From contig NZ_AGAF01000229.1 in assembly GCF_000224515.1 (NCBI RefSeq), positions 17,820 through 81,819 on the forward strand: DNA of 64,000 nt, written 5' to 3'. The DNA is from Desulfosporosinus sp. OT. GTDB lineage: Bacteria; Bacillota; Desulfitobacteriia; Desulfitobacteriales; Desulfitobacteriaceae. The notes beneath the pieces were generated by a model that did no database searches, had not been told where the DNA came from, and saw nothing but the letters and a program-made list of their open reading frames with translations. Positions 1 to 8,084 of this stretch are shown piece after piece (positions within the stretch are counted from its first letter, which is position 1; the number at the start of each line of letters is the position of its first letter). Both the position numbers and the translations under genes were made by a program.

Positions 1-458
1 TCTCCGCTAGCTCCTAACGAACCTTTTTCTGGTACAACGGGAACAATCCCCGAATTAAGCAGCTCTATCAAGGTTTCCAATGTTGAAAGCCGGATGCCTG
101 AAAAACCTTTTGCTAAGGCGTTAGCCCTAAGAAGCAAAATTGCTCTTACAACTTCAGCTGGCAGTGGCTCCCCCACGCCTGTGGAATGACTCATAATGAG
201 ATTACGCTGCAGCTTTCGGGCATCCTCTTTAGATATAACGATATTACTAAACATTCCAAAACCAGTCGTTATCCCATAAACCAATTGATTTTCTTCAATC
301 AGCTGATCGACATACTCTCTGGATCTTATGACCTTCTTCTTGGCACCTGAGTGCAATTCCACTTTGGCACCACACCGCGCTACCGCAACCACCTGCTCCA
401 ATGTGAGTGTTTCTCCGTCCAAGATAACCTTCAGATGTTCTGCTGAGACTCCACTCAT
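1..458 (-). CDS. hutH: Histidine ammonia-lyase, N-terminal part (cut by window edge)
   Basis: The reading frame starts at ATG 458 behind an AGAGGAG site and runs off the left edge, giving 152 residues of a protein that is usually about 500 long. It has the N-terminal features of the aromatic amino acid lyase family: VYGITTGFG, then the LRANALAKG stretch, then GSLGASGE at the window edge. The Ala-Ser-Gly in that motif cyclises to the MIO electrophile used for ammonia elimination. The usual reaction is L-histidine to urocanate plus ammonia. The gene lies 160 bp behind the methyltransferase operon in the same direction, so co-transcription is possible. A lyase acting on a histidine betaine is an alternative that the N-terminus cannot settle. 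Confidence 0.9.
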   Translation of the reverse strand, partial: MSGVSAEHLKVILDGETLTLEQVVAVARCGAKVELHSGAKKKVIRSREYVDQLIEENQLVYGITTGFGMFSNIVISKEDARKLQRNLIMSHSTGVGEPLPAEVVRAILLLRANALAKGFSGIRLSTLETLIELLNSGIVPVVPEKGSLGASG

Positions 459-586
459 AACATGCCACTCCTCTAAGCTCAAATAACTTTCAATAACTCG
501 CTGTGGTTGTTGATACGTAATTTTCCCTGTCCAACCTGATAACATTCATCCAAAACCCTATTTGAAAATCTTGATTAAAGATAGGT

Positions 587-610
587 ACAGTAGCCCCTAA
601 GGACTACTGT
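587..610 (-). terminator. Hairpin between the methyltransferase operon and hutH
   Basis: ACAGTAG and CTACTGT pair with additional G-C and G-T pairs around a four-base TTAG loop. There is no clear U-run after the stem, so it may be a weak terminator, an attenuator or an RNA processing site that lowers hutH expression relative to the upstream genes. Confidence 0.4.
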
Positions 611-618
611 CAAGGTCA

Positions 619-1425
619 TTAGGACTGGTATAGCCCCTGGCGATGGACTGATAGATAATTTCCACAGTACGGATCGAGCCCCAGCAAAGCTTGAGAACCG
701 TGGACAAAGCCCATCATTACTCGGTCAAGTGGATCCAAGATATAACTATCCATTCCCATCGTCATGGTCTGAACCAAAAACAGCTGATTCAAGACCTTGC
801 GGTTAGGTAGCCCAAAAGAAACATTACTTAACCCACAGACCTTATGCACCTTGGGATATTCTTTGCTAATTAGAGCTAGCGTTTCCAAGACCTCTACTCC
901 AGCTCGATCTCCTGTACTTACCGGCGTAACCAAGGGGTCAAAATATATATCCTCTTCCTGAATTCCTGCTTCAGTTAAACTTTGATACAGCTTCTTTACC
1001 ACCCGCATCCGTTTCTCGGCTGTCTCAGGAATTCCAGTATCATCCATACACAAGGCGACAATTTTGGCTCTGTATTTTTGGACTAGCGGCAGTATCTGCT
1101 GATATCGTTCGACCTCAGCAGTAATGGAGTTGATTAAAGGTTGTCCGTGTTTGACCAAAGAAAGCCCTTTTTCAATAGCCAGAGGGTTAGGACTGTCAAT
1201 ACACAGCGGAGCTTCTACCGCTTCTTGAACTGTATTGACAAGCCACTCCATCATTTCCAATTCATTAAAAATCATGGTACCGCAGTTGACATCCAGATAA
1301 TTAGCCCCAGCATCAATTTGCGCTTTAGCAAGCTGACGAATATACTCTGCATTCTGAGTCTCAACAGCTTCACGGACAGCTTTTCTACTGGTGTTGATTA
1401 ATTCACCGATAATTAGCACATTCAT
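619..1425 (-). CDS. mtgA: Methyltetrahydrofolate:corrinoid methyltransferase (MtgA/AcsE-like)
   Basis: This 268-residue protein is a single pterin-binding TIM barrel. Visible family motifs are the N-terminal LIIGELINTSR, DAGANYLDVNCGT, the PLCIDSPNP strand and KVCGLSNVSFGLPNR near the C-terminus, all typical of proteins that bind methyl-THF for transfer to or from a B12 protein. Known relatives (MtgA, AcsE, the MtrH-like group) move a methyl group between corrinoid and tetrahydrofolate. Here it would pass methyls taken from a quaternary amine to THF. The AGGAGG site lies only one base from ATG 1425 and seven bases from the in-frame GTG 1419, so the true start may be GTG 1419. It follows the corrinoid protein in the operon. 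Confidence 0.88.
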   Translation of the reverse strand: MNVLIIGELINTSRKAVREAVETQNAEYIRQLAKAQIDAGANYLDVNCGTMIFNELEMMEWLVNTVQEAVEAPLCIDSPNPLAIEKGLSLVKHGQPLINSITAEVERYQQILPLVQKYRAKIVALCMDDTGIPETAEKRMRVVKKLYQSLTEAGIQEEDIYFDPLVTPVSTGDRAGVEVLETLALISKEYPKVHKVCGLSNVSFGLPNRKVLNQLFLVQTMTMGMDSYILDPLDRVMMGFVHGSQALLGLDPYCGNYLSVHRQGLYQS

Positions 1426-1452
1426 TCCTCCTGCTGCTAATAAGTTATGTTA

Positions 1453-1610
1453 AAGAAACTTGGCTGGCGCCCACACACACACACACACACACACGAAGAC
1501 ACTGTCTTCGCACGTTCTGATAATAAAATGAAAACTTGGCTAGCGCCAAGCCTTTAAGCGCCGGCAGTAGCCAAAGTTGTACTTATTCTTGCAGACTTTT
1601 ATCGAAAAAA
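1453..1610 (+). repeat. Modular palindromic dispersed repeat, copy A
   Basis: Two blocks starting AACTTGGCTGGCGCC and AACTTGGCTAGCGCCAAGC flank the perfect palindrome CGAAGACACTGTCTTCG (1494-1510). The same modules occur at 26498-26785 and 55995-56132. In this copy the segment between the first block and the palindrome is replaced by a CA-dinucleotide run. It sits between the corrinoid protein and methyltransferase genes of an operon, so its RNA would fold into strong hairpins inside the transcript. Confidence 0.75.
1472..1494. repeat. CA-dinucleotide microsatellite
   Basis: An uninterrupted run of about eleven CA units lies inside repeat copy A. It is non-coding. Tracts of this kind are prone to slippage, so the length could differ between isolates. 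Confidence 0.95.
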
Positions 1611-1638
1611 CTAGTGTTAAAAACTATCCTATTATTTT

Positions 1639-2271
1639 TTACGCAATTAACCGACGGCATAATTCTGTCGCTGTGGCAGCATCGGGAGCATACCCATCGG
1701 CTCCAATTTGATCGGCAAACCCCTGAGTTATCGGAGCCCCTCCAATAATAATCTTAACCGTATCGCGCAAACCCTCTTTTTTCAGGGCCTCAACCGTATC
1801 TTTCATCGACAACATCGTCGTCGTCAAAAGTGCGGACATACCAATAACTTGTGGCTTGTGTTCCTTCACACCTTTTACAAACGTTGCGGGGTCTATATCC
1901 ACACCTAAGTCAATAATCTCAAACCCGGCACTTTCCATCATCATGACGACAAGTTTCTTGCCAATATCATGCAGATCACCCTTAACGGTTCCGATCAACA
2001 CTTTGCCAGCAGAAGGCATATCTTTGTCGGCAATCAGTGGTTTTACTAGTTCTATCCCCGTGCTCATGGCCCTTGCAGACATCATGACCTCTGGAACATA
2101 CATGTCCCCGGCTTTAAAACGAACTCCAACAACATTCATACCAGCCATTAATCCTTGATTAATAATTTCTAGAGGATCGACACCATTATCAATCATTTTT
2201 TGGGTTAAAGTTTTAGCTCCTCCAAAATCACCACTGATCACTATTTGGGCTAAACTGTCAAAATCACTCAT
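1639..2271 (-). CDS. mtgC: Corrinoid (B12-binding) methyl carrier protein, MtgC/MttC type
   Basis: This 210-residue protein has the two-domain layout of methyltransferase corrinoid carriers. An N-terminal helical cap (about 1-85, with AGDMYVPEVMMSARAM) precedes a Rossmann-like B12 domain (about 88-210). The cobalt-ligand motif DxHxxG is present as D99, H101 and G104 in GDLHDIGKK, and GGAPIT near residue 167 matches the GG loop that holds the nucleotide tail. It would accept a methyl group from an MttB-family partner and hand it to the methyl-THF enzyme downstream. The start at ATG 2271 has an AGGGGG site. Two substrate methyltransferases share this single carrier. Confidence 0.93.
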   Translation of the reverse strand: MSDFDSLAQIVISGDFGGAKTLTQKMIDNGVDPLEIINQGLMAGMNVVGVRFKAGDMYVPEVMMSARAMSTGIELVKPLIADKDMPSAGKVLIGTVKGDLHDIGKKLVVMMMESAGFEIIDLGVDIDPATFVKGVKEHKPQVIGMSALLTTTMLSMKDTVEALKKEGLRDTVKIIIGGAPITQGFADQIGADGYAPDAATATELCRRLIA

Positions 2272-2377
2272 TTACTAGTCCCCCTTAAATTATTAAATAA
2301 GGCCTATCTAAGGCAACTTCTTGTTCCAATGCAGATACTTCTTTAGTTGAGCGCGGAATGTCTAACTCTGATTTCCG

Positions 2378-2397
2378 GCTTCTGACTTCTGACCTTT
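2378..2397. repeat. Short TCTGACT heptad repeat
   Basis: About three imperfect copies of a TCTGACT/C heptad (TTCTGACTTCTGACC) lie in the gap after the first methyltransferase. A longer array of the complementary unit (GTCAGAG, GCCAGAG) is found at 16995-17030. Confidence 0.55.
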
Positions 2398-2398
2398 G

Positions 2399-3853
2399 TT
2401 AGATTGCTCCAAACTTTGCACGAGCTTCTCTGAGAACTGTATCAATTCTTTCCTTTACCTCTTCGGTTACAGGTTCGGGTCGGTGCGTTTCCAGAATATC
2501 CTTAATTCTATCTCTGGCTCGATCAACCATCGTTTTGCTCCCATTCTCTGACCAATTCTCGAAGCTGTTTAAATCCGAGAGTTCTGGCCGCCAATTCGCA
2601 CGAAAATGTTTGGCCGTATGCTCATCCCCCAGGAAATTGCCTCCCGGTCCGACCCGCATGATCGACTCAACCCCTAGGGATTCTTTATCAGTATCAATGC
2701 CTTTGAGCAATCGTCTGGTCCGCCCGATAACCTCATTAGAGATAACGAGTAGCTCCAACGATCCCGTTAAACCAAATTCCATATAAAATACATCATGCAT
2801 AATATTACAACCCTGAAGTGCACCCATGACTGTGAACATTGTTGACTCAACAATCGCTTGTTCATCACAAACTTTAGCATTGCAACACCCGGCATATCCC
2901 CAAGATGGCAGATTGTAGTAGTGGGCCAGATCAACAACCCCTCCTTGGAAAAGTACCGCTTCGGGAGTTCCATATACCGCTTGCATGGTCCTCATATCTA
3001 AAGGAGAATTGCCATAACCGTAAACAAACGGCGCCCCTGGAGATTTCAATTGGTGGATAACTAAGCCACTCAAGGCTTCGGCATTGGCCTGAACTAACGC
3101 CCCGGCAACCGTTGTAGGAACCGAGGCTCCTGCAACCCCACCGCAAGCAAAATTTGTTGGAACCCAATTTTCTGCAGCAAGCAATAGTTTATCAACAGAC
3201 TCCTTAGGGTGCTGGAGTGGTGAGGTCGGTTCTGTGTAGACCATGAATAATGGTTTCTGGCGCAAGCGTTCCTTCCCACCAACGGCACCTGCTGCCATCT
3301 CGATGATATCTTTTAAGGTATCCCCATCTTCAGCTATGACCACCTGAGGTTTCACGGTATTCTGCACCATGATGGCATATTGTTCGCGATTAATCATGTG
3401 GGGATCAACATCTGACAAAAGGCCCATCGACATCACAAAGTCGATATTTGGCAGACTGTCACAGATTTTTATGGCGTTAGCCACATCCTCTTGGCACCAA
3501 CTGCGCCTTTCTTGACTAAACGGATCTAGATAATTCATCGTATCTGATCCTGTGCCAAAGTAAACATTAGCTCCTTCTAAATGGAGCGCCGCTTCCCCAT
3601 TTCGGTTGTATAGGGTAACGCGCGAAGGTGCGGATTGCAGGGCTTTCTTTACCAGGCTGCTCGGGAAATAAACCCGATTACCGTTTTCCACTAATGCCCC
3701 CGCCTGCCGAAGAAGTTCAACCGCCTCTTCATGGTAAATCATCATTCCTGTTTCTTCGAGAATTTGACAACTGGCCAGATGAATTTCCTCAGCCTGTTTT
3801 TCTGTAAGCGTTCGGAAAAACAACCCATTCCCATGTGAACTTCCTACTCCCAT
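2399..3853 (-). CDS. MttB-superfamily quaternary-amine methyltransferase, non-pyrrolysine (copy 1)
   Basis: This 484-residue COG5598 (trimethylamine methyltransferase superfamily) protein has YFGTGSD, the EPTSPL motif, FVYGYGNSPLDMRT and VGPGGNFLGDEHTAKHFR. The frame has no internal TAG, so unlike true trimethylamine MttB it does not need pyrrolysine. Characterised non-Pyl members such as MtgB demethylate glycine betaine or related quaternary amines onto a corrinoid protein. The start at ATG 3853 has an AAGGGGG site. It lies 45 bp after the second copy and upstream of the corrinoid protein. The exact substrate cannot be read from the sequence. Glycine betaine, proline betaine, carnitine and histidine betaine are all possible. 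Confidence 0.9.
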   Translation of the reverse strand: MGVGSSHGNGLFFRTLTEKQAEEIHLASCQILEETGMMIYHEEAVELLRQAGALVENGNRVYFPSSLVKKALQSAPSRVTLYNRNGEAALHLEGANVYFGTGSDTMNYLDPFSQERRSWCQEDVANAIKICDSLPNIDFVMSMGLLSDVDPHMINREQYAIMVQNTVKPQVVIAEDGDTLKDIIEMAAGAVGGKERLRQKPLFMVYTEPTSPLQHPKESVDKLLLAAENWVPTNFACGGVAGASVPTTVAGALVQANAEALSGLVIHQLKSPGAPFVYGYGNSPLDMRTMQAVYGTPEAVLFQGGVVDLAHYYNLPSWGYAGCCNAKVCDEQAIVESTMFTVMGALQGCNIMHDVFYMEFGLTGSLELLVISNEVIGRTRRLLKGIDTDKESLGVESIMRVGPGGNFLGDEHTAKHFRANWRPELSDLNSFENWSENGSKTMVDRARDRIKDILETHRPEPVTEEVKERIDTVLREARAKFGAI

Positions 3854-3898
3854 ACTCGGTACCCCCTTTATTCTGCCAACGGCCTTAATTCATTGGGA

Positions 3899-5356
3899 TT
3901 ATTGTTTTTGCTTCTCTGTTTCTGCAATAATTTGACTCATTCCAGTGCGAACCGTTTCATCTAACAATTCGGAGGTATGAGTAGCAACAATCTCTTTGGC
4001 TAATTCAGCAGCTTTGTCTTCAACCGTTTTAGACCCCTGCTCTTCCCAAGTATCCCAAAATGAGCGATTGAACTGCTTAGGGGTCCAAATTTCGGAGCGG
4101 AAGTGTTCAAAAGTGTGGGTATGGGCAACATAATTTCCACCCGGCCCAACCTCATCAATCACATCCACGGCGAGTGTCTCCTCATCAATGCGTGTTCCTC
4201 GACCCATATAACGTGCAGCATCCATGAAATCATTACACATAGTAAGGAATGTTAAAGAACCAGTTTTACCACCCTCCAGATATCCAACATCATGGACTAA
4301 ATTAGCCCCCATTAACTGGGCCATCAAAATCCCAGTTCCTGCTTCCATTCCGGCCTGGGCATCAGGTACCGGTGAATTAACACAACCCGCTTCTGTAAAG
4401 TTTGGAATTCCATAAAACTGGGATAATTGAGTCATAATCGCGTAGTTCATCATGGTTTCCGGAGATCCATACAACGTTGCCGTACTCCTCATATCCATAG
4501 GAGTCGCCCCGCCTCCGATAATGATCGGGGCTCCTTTTTGCTTTAATTGAGCCATGACTACTCCCGCCAGAGCTTCCGCGTTCATTAAAACGATGGTTCC
4601 GGCTTTTGTGACCGGTGTTGTAGCCCCAGACAAAATCCCCGGCGTATAAACTACAGGCACTCCATATTCAAAACAAGCAAACATCTTGGCAACACCATCG
4701 TTGGTGTGTACTAATGGAGAGATTGGCTCAGAGTAGAGAACCAGAAACGGATTTTTTCTAAGTTCTTCTCTGCCTCCCGCTACTAAAACTGCCATCTCTA
4801 ACTGAGCACGCATGTTTATTTCATCATGGGCTGTAACGATCATCGGTTTAATAGTATTAGAAACCATCGCTTCCAGTTGATGTAGGTCGCTCACCAGAGC
4901 GTTCTGATCTGAAGCGATAGCATAACTCATAACAAAATCATAGTTAGGTAAATAATCCATGACCCGACAAGCTAATTCAACATCCTTCTTTGTAGAGCGC
5001 CGTCGCTCACCGGTTTCCAGATCTACGGTAAAGGGAAGATCCGAACCAGTCCCGAAATACGTCCTATTTTTCTCCAATGGCATAACTCGTTGGCCTTTAC
5101 GATTGGCAACCACGATTTTTCTCGGTGCCAAGCGAATGCATTCTTCTACCAACCAGCTTGGAATCCGAACACGATGCTCATTAACGATACATCCAGCATC
5201 TTTTAGTAACCGCAACGCTTCCGGATGATCTACTTTAACCCCAGTACGTTCCAGAACCTCTAAGGTCGCGAGATGGATCTCCTCGATCTGACTCTCACTA
5301 ACCCAACGAAGCATTGGCGTGGCTTGCTCTATACTATTGGAGCGAATCTTTTTCAT
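3899..5356 (-). CDS. MttB-superfamily quaternary-amine methyltransferase, non-pyrrolysine (copy 2)
   Basis: I place the start at ATG 5356 (MKKIRSNSIEQ, 485 residues) because an AGAGGAGG site lies nine bases upstream. An upstream alternative at 5440 would fall inside the -24/-12 promoter at 5434-5451. The protein shares YFGTGSD, EPISPL and VGPGGNYVAHTHTFEHFR with its neighbour, but the sequences differ clearly, so the two probably take different substrates or form a mixed complex. There is no in-frame TAG, so no pyrrolysine is used. It is the first gene of the operon with copy 1, the corrinoid protein and the methyl-THF enzyme, and is probably cytoplasmic. Confidence 0.9.
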   Translation of the reverse strand: MKKIRSNSIEQATPMLRWVSESQIEEIHLATLEVLERTGVKVDHPEALRLLKDAGCIVNEHRVRIPSWLVEECIRLAPRKIVVANRKGQRVMPLEKNRTYFGTGSDLPFTVDLETGERRRSTKKDVELACRVMDYLPNYDFVMSYAIASDQNALVSDLHQLEAMVSNTIKPMIVTAHDEINMRAQLEMAVLVAGGREELRKNPFLVLYSEPISPLVHTNDGVAKMFACFEYGVPVVYTPGILSGATTPVTKAGTIVLMNAEALAGVVMAQLKQKGAPIIIGGGATPMDMRSTATLYGSPETMMNYAIMTQLSQFYGIPNFTEAGCVNSPVPDAQAGMEAGTGILMAQLMGANLVHDVGYLEGGKTGSLTFLTMCNDFMDAARYMGRGTRIDEETLAVDVIDEVGPGGNYVAHTHTFEHFRSEIWTPKQFNRSFWDTWEEQGSKTVEDKAAELAKEIVATHTSELLDETVRTGMSQIIAETEKQKQ

Positions 5357-5433
5357 GAGATGTATCCTCCTCTTGTCTTTTAGCTTCATGTCTTGCATAA
5401 TTCCAACAACGTTCTCATTAATCTTTAAACTAT

Positions 5434-5451
5434 ATTGCAATTTCTATGCCA
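5434..5451 (-). promoter_or_regulatory. Sigma-54 (-24/-12) promoter of the methyltransferase operon
   Basis: On the minus strand the sequence reads TGGCATAGAAATTGCAAT. GG and GC are separated by exactly ten bases, as sigma-54 requires, and both core elements match the TGGCAC-N5-TTGCA consensus apart from one base. The predicted transcript starts near 5425 and gives a leader of about 70 nt before ATG 5356. A sigma-54 activator gene lies at 13058-14461. Confidence 0.8.
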
Positions 5452-5620
5452 CATAATAATTGAGTTTGTATTTATATTTAAACTTTCATTTTCCGCAGTT
5501 ATTATAGCTTTTTCAGCCTATTCCTTAACTGATCTCATCTCTTCAATTTAATGAATCGAGACTTTTGCGCATATAATTTTTGCACACCCTTTTTGTTTAT
5601 GCTTAAAACGCTTGGTTTTT

Positions 5621-5643
5621 AGGTGCAAAAAAAAGATGCACCT
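5621..5643. promoter_or_regulatory. Inverted repeat, possible activator binding site upstream of the sigma-54 promoter
   Basis: AGGTGCA and TGCACCT flank a nine-base A-rich spacer, about 180 bp upstream of the -24/-12 promoter. That is the usual distance for an enhancer-type site bound by an AAA+ activator. A related half-site, TGCACACC, lies at 5581-5588. The T-run after the second arm also allows a rightward terminator, but no gene ends just before it. Confidence 0.4.
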
Positions 5644-5918
5644 TTTTTTATTTTGCAGCCCCTTATTACGGCTATGATAGAAATAAAATCACTAATCACA
5701 TAACTTTATAAAGAAAACTCATAAAATCATCTCTATAACTCATACTATAGAAAAGAATTTTTCAAAACCATTATGTTTAGTAATGAAAAGATGCAACTGA
5801 CAACTTGTAACAAAATCACAGTATGGCATATTAGGGAGGATATGTAACTATTCTTAAGAAATTTCTCATTCATTTAGCGAAACAGGAGTACATGCTTAAT
5901 TAGAACTTACATAGCGCT

Positions 5919-5948
5919 TTGACATTAAAGAATAATTAATGGTACAAT
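5919..5948 (+). promoter_or_regulatory. Sigma-A type promoter of the opuA operon
   Basis: TTGACA (5919-5924) and TACAAT (5943-5948) are separated by 18 bp. They lie 75 bp upstream of the GTG start of the importer ATPase. Confidence 0.7.
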
Positions 5949-6022
5949 AAGCCAAACAACTTGGCCCATGACACTAAGTTGTTATTTGGAATTCCCCTGA
6001 ACTCTTTGAGAGGAGGTAAATC

Positions 6023-7249
6023 GTGGGGATAAAAATAGAAGTCAAAAATTTAATCAAGGTCTTTAGTTCCCAGCCACAAAAAGCATTACACTTATTAGAT
6101 AAAGGTTTGAGCAAAGAACATATTCTTGCCGAAACTGGTCTAAACATCGGTGTAAATAATGTAAGCTTTACTGTGAATGAGGGTGAAGTTTTCGTCGTTA
6201 TGGGGCTTTCTGGAAGCGGCAAATCCACCATTCTTCGTTGTCTCAACCGCTTAATCGAACCAAGCTCAGGTTCAGTCATCATTGACGGCGTAGATATTAC
6301 TAAACTAAAGTCTCAAGAGCTCAGACAAGTTCGACAAAAGAAACTAGCAATGGTATTCCAACAATTTGCGCTTTTACCTCACCGAACCGTATTGCAAAAT
6401 ACGGTTTATGGTTTGGAAGTCCACGGGGTAAGCAAAGAGGAGCGTGAAAAACGAGCCTTGGAAAGCTTGGCAATGGTTGGGCTAGCCGGGTGGGAAAATT
6501 CCTATCCGGATGAATTAAGTGGTGGAATGAAACAGCGGGTTGGCTTAGCTCGTGCCTTGACCAATAATCCGGATATCCTGCTCATGGATGAAGCGTTTAG
6601 CGCCTTAGATCCTCTCATTCGAGAAGAAATGCAGGACGAATTACTAAATCTTCAGCAGAAGATGAATAAAACCATCGTGTTTATTACTCATGACCTGAAT
6701 GAAGCCTTGAAAATAGGTGATCGAATCGCTTTCATTAGAGATGGTTCACTCGTTCAAATAGGTACGCCAGAAGAGATCATTGGGAAACCAGCCGATGACT
6801 ATGTCGCAAAGTTTGCCCGCGGTGTTGATCGCAGCAAAATCTTAACCCTGAAAGATGTAATGAAACGACCCCAGCCTATAGTGCAGCTTCGTGATGGTCC
6901 ACATGTTGCGCTACGAATTATGAAAGAACACGGTATTTCCAGTGTATTCGTCGTAGATCGCGCCAAACATTTACAAGGGCTTATCACTGCAGATCTGGCG
7001 CTGGAAGCGGTTCAGGCCGGTACCGTGAGTCTGCATGATGTGAAACTGCTAGAGGTTCCGACTCACAATGAAACTGTCCTCGTTCAAGATATTTTTCCGG
7101 TTATTGCAGAAAGCAAGGTCCCCTTAGCGGTGATCGATGAAGAACAGCGTCTTATTGGAATCATCGTCCGGGGTTCTGTGCTTGCTGGGCTAGCCGACAC
7201 AGGAGGTGACCCAAAAGATGTATCGTCTACCACTGGGACAATGGGTTAA
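6023..7249 (+). CDS. opuAA: Glycine betaine/quaternary amine ABC importer, ATP-binding subunit (OpuAA/ProV)
   Basis: This 408-residue protein starts at GTG 6023, behind AGAGGAGG. The ATPase domain (about 1-270) has Walker A GLSGSGKST (61-69), a Q-loop in FQQFALLPHRTV, signature LSGGMKQRVGLARAL, Walker B ILLMDEAFSALDP and the switch HD. Two CBS repeats follow (about 280-395), which in OpuA sense ionic strength or nucleotides. The N-terminus has the QKALHLLDKG insertion typical of ProV/OpuAA. It is the first gene of a three-gene operon with a permease and binding lipoprotein, so it powers uptake of betaine-like solutes, here probably also as methyltransferase substrate. Confidence 0.93.
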   Translation: MGIKIEVKNLIKVFSSQPQKALHLLDKGLSKEHILAETGLNIGVNNVSFTVNEGEVFVVMGLSGSGKSTILRCLNRLIEPSSGSVIIDGVDITKLKSQELRQVRQKKLAMVFQQFALLPHRTVLQNTVYGLEVHGVSKEEREKRALESLAMVGLAGWENSYPDELSGGMKQRVGLARALTNNPDILLMDEAFSALDPLIREEMQDELLNLQQKMNKTIVFITHDLNEALKIGDRIAFIRDGSLVQIGTPEEIIGKPADDYVAKFARGVDRSKILTLKDVMKRPQPIVQLRDGPHVALRIMKEHGISSVFVVDRAKHLQGLITADLALEAVQAGTVSLHDVKLLEVPTHNETVLVQDIFPVIAESKVPLAVIDEEQRLIGIIVRGSVLAGLADTGGDPKDVSSTTGTMG

Positions 7250-8060
7250 CCAAGGTGTAGAGTGGACTTTGAATAATTTTGGCAATGCGTTTGATACCTT
7301 CACCAAATCTGTAACTAACATTACAGATTCATTACGGCAGGGTTTAGGATTAGTTCCTTGGTTTTTGATCATTATTATTTTCGCTCTGTTGGCTTGGCGT
7401 GCTAAAGGGTGGCGTCTGGCTTTAGGGACTTCAGTAGGGTTATTTATTATCTATAACCTAGAATTATGGTCTCCCTTTCTGGACACACTCATTCTCGTGT
7501 TGATTGCTTCCCTCGTTTCTCTGATTATAGGGATTCCCTTAGGAATACTCGCAGCACGGAGTGATCGCTTTCATAAGATCCTCTCCCCCGTATTAGATTT
7601 CATGCAGACAATGCCCTCGTTCGTCTATCTCATTCCGGCATTGATGTTTTTTAATCTAGGTACCGTATCTGCTGTTTTCGCTACCGTAATCTTTTCAATG
7701 CCACCTGTTATTCGTTTAACAGATCTTGGGATTCGTCAAGTCCCTGCGGATCTAGTAGAAGTCGGAGAAGCCTTTGGGTCAAGCTCCAGTCAGATGCTCT
7801 GGAAAATCCAACTTCCCTTAGCACTGCCTACAATTATGGCAGGCATCAACCAGACCATGATGCTCTCCCTTTCCATGGTCGTCATTTCAGCAATGATTGG
7901 AGCTCAAGGACTAGGTGCCGGAGTTCTTGCTGGAATTTCTCAAATGGACATTGGTAAAGGCTTTGAGTACGGTTTAGCTGTCGTTATACTTGCTATGATC
8001 CTTGACCGTCTGAGTCAAGGGGTGGTTCGTAATTCTAGGGCAGCTATTAAAAAATCATAA
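7218..8060 (+). CDS. opuAB: Glycine betaine ABC importer, permease subunit (OpuAB/ProW)
   Basis: I choose ATG 7218 (280 residues), eleven bases after AGGAGG at 7201-7206. The in-frame GTG 7206 overlaps that ribosome site. The gene overlaps the end of the ATPase gene by 32 bp, suggesting coupled translation. The protein has at least five hydrophobic helices. The BPD-type coupling motif EVGEAFGSSSSQMLWKIQLPLALPTIMAGINQ is split here into EVGEAFGSSSSQ and QLPLALPTIMAGI, matching the EAA loop of ProW-type permeases. It forms the membrane pore with OpuAA in the cytoplasmic membrane. Confidence 0.92.
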   Translation: MYRLPLGQWVNQGVEWTLNNFGNAFDTFTKSVTNITDSLRQGLGLVPWFLIIIIFALLAWRAKGWRLALGTSVGLFIIYNLELWSPFLDTLILVLIASLVSLIIGIPLGILAARSDRFHKILSPVLDFMQTMPSFVYLIPALMFFNLGTVSAVFATVIFSMPPVIRLTDLGIRQVPADLVEVGEAFGSSSSQMLWKIQLPLALPTIMAGINQTMMLSLSMVVISAMIGAQGLGAGVLAGISQMDIGKGFEYGLAVVILAMILDRLSQGVVRNSRAAIKKS

Positions 8061-8084
8061 CAATAGAAAGAGGAGGATGATCGA

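Noticed and set aside
2399-5356. Pyrrolysine use in the MttB-type genes
   Set aside because: Both frames are open without an internal TAG, so they belong to the non-pyrrolysine group.
3899-5440. Longer start for the second MttB-type enzyme at 5440
   Set aside because: It would begin inside the -24/-12 promoter and has no ribosome site; ATG 5356 has an excellent one and gives the family length.
5824-5840. Possible rightward sigma-54 promoter starting TGGCATATTAGG
   Set aside because: GG is not followed by GC at the required ten-base distance.
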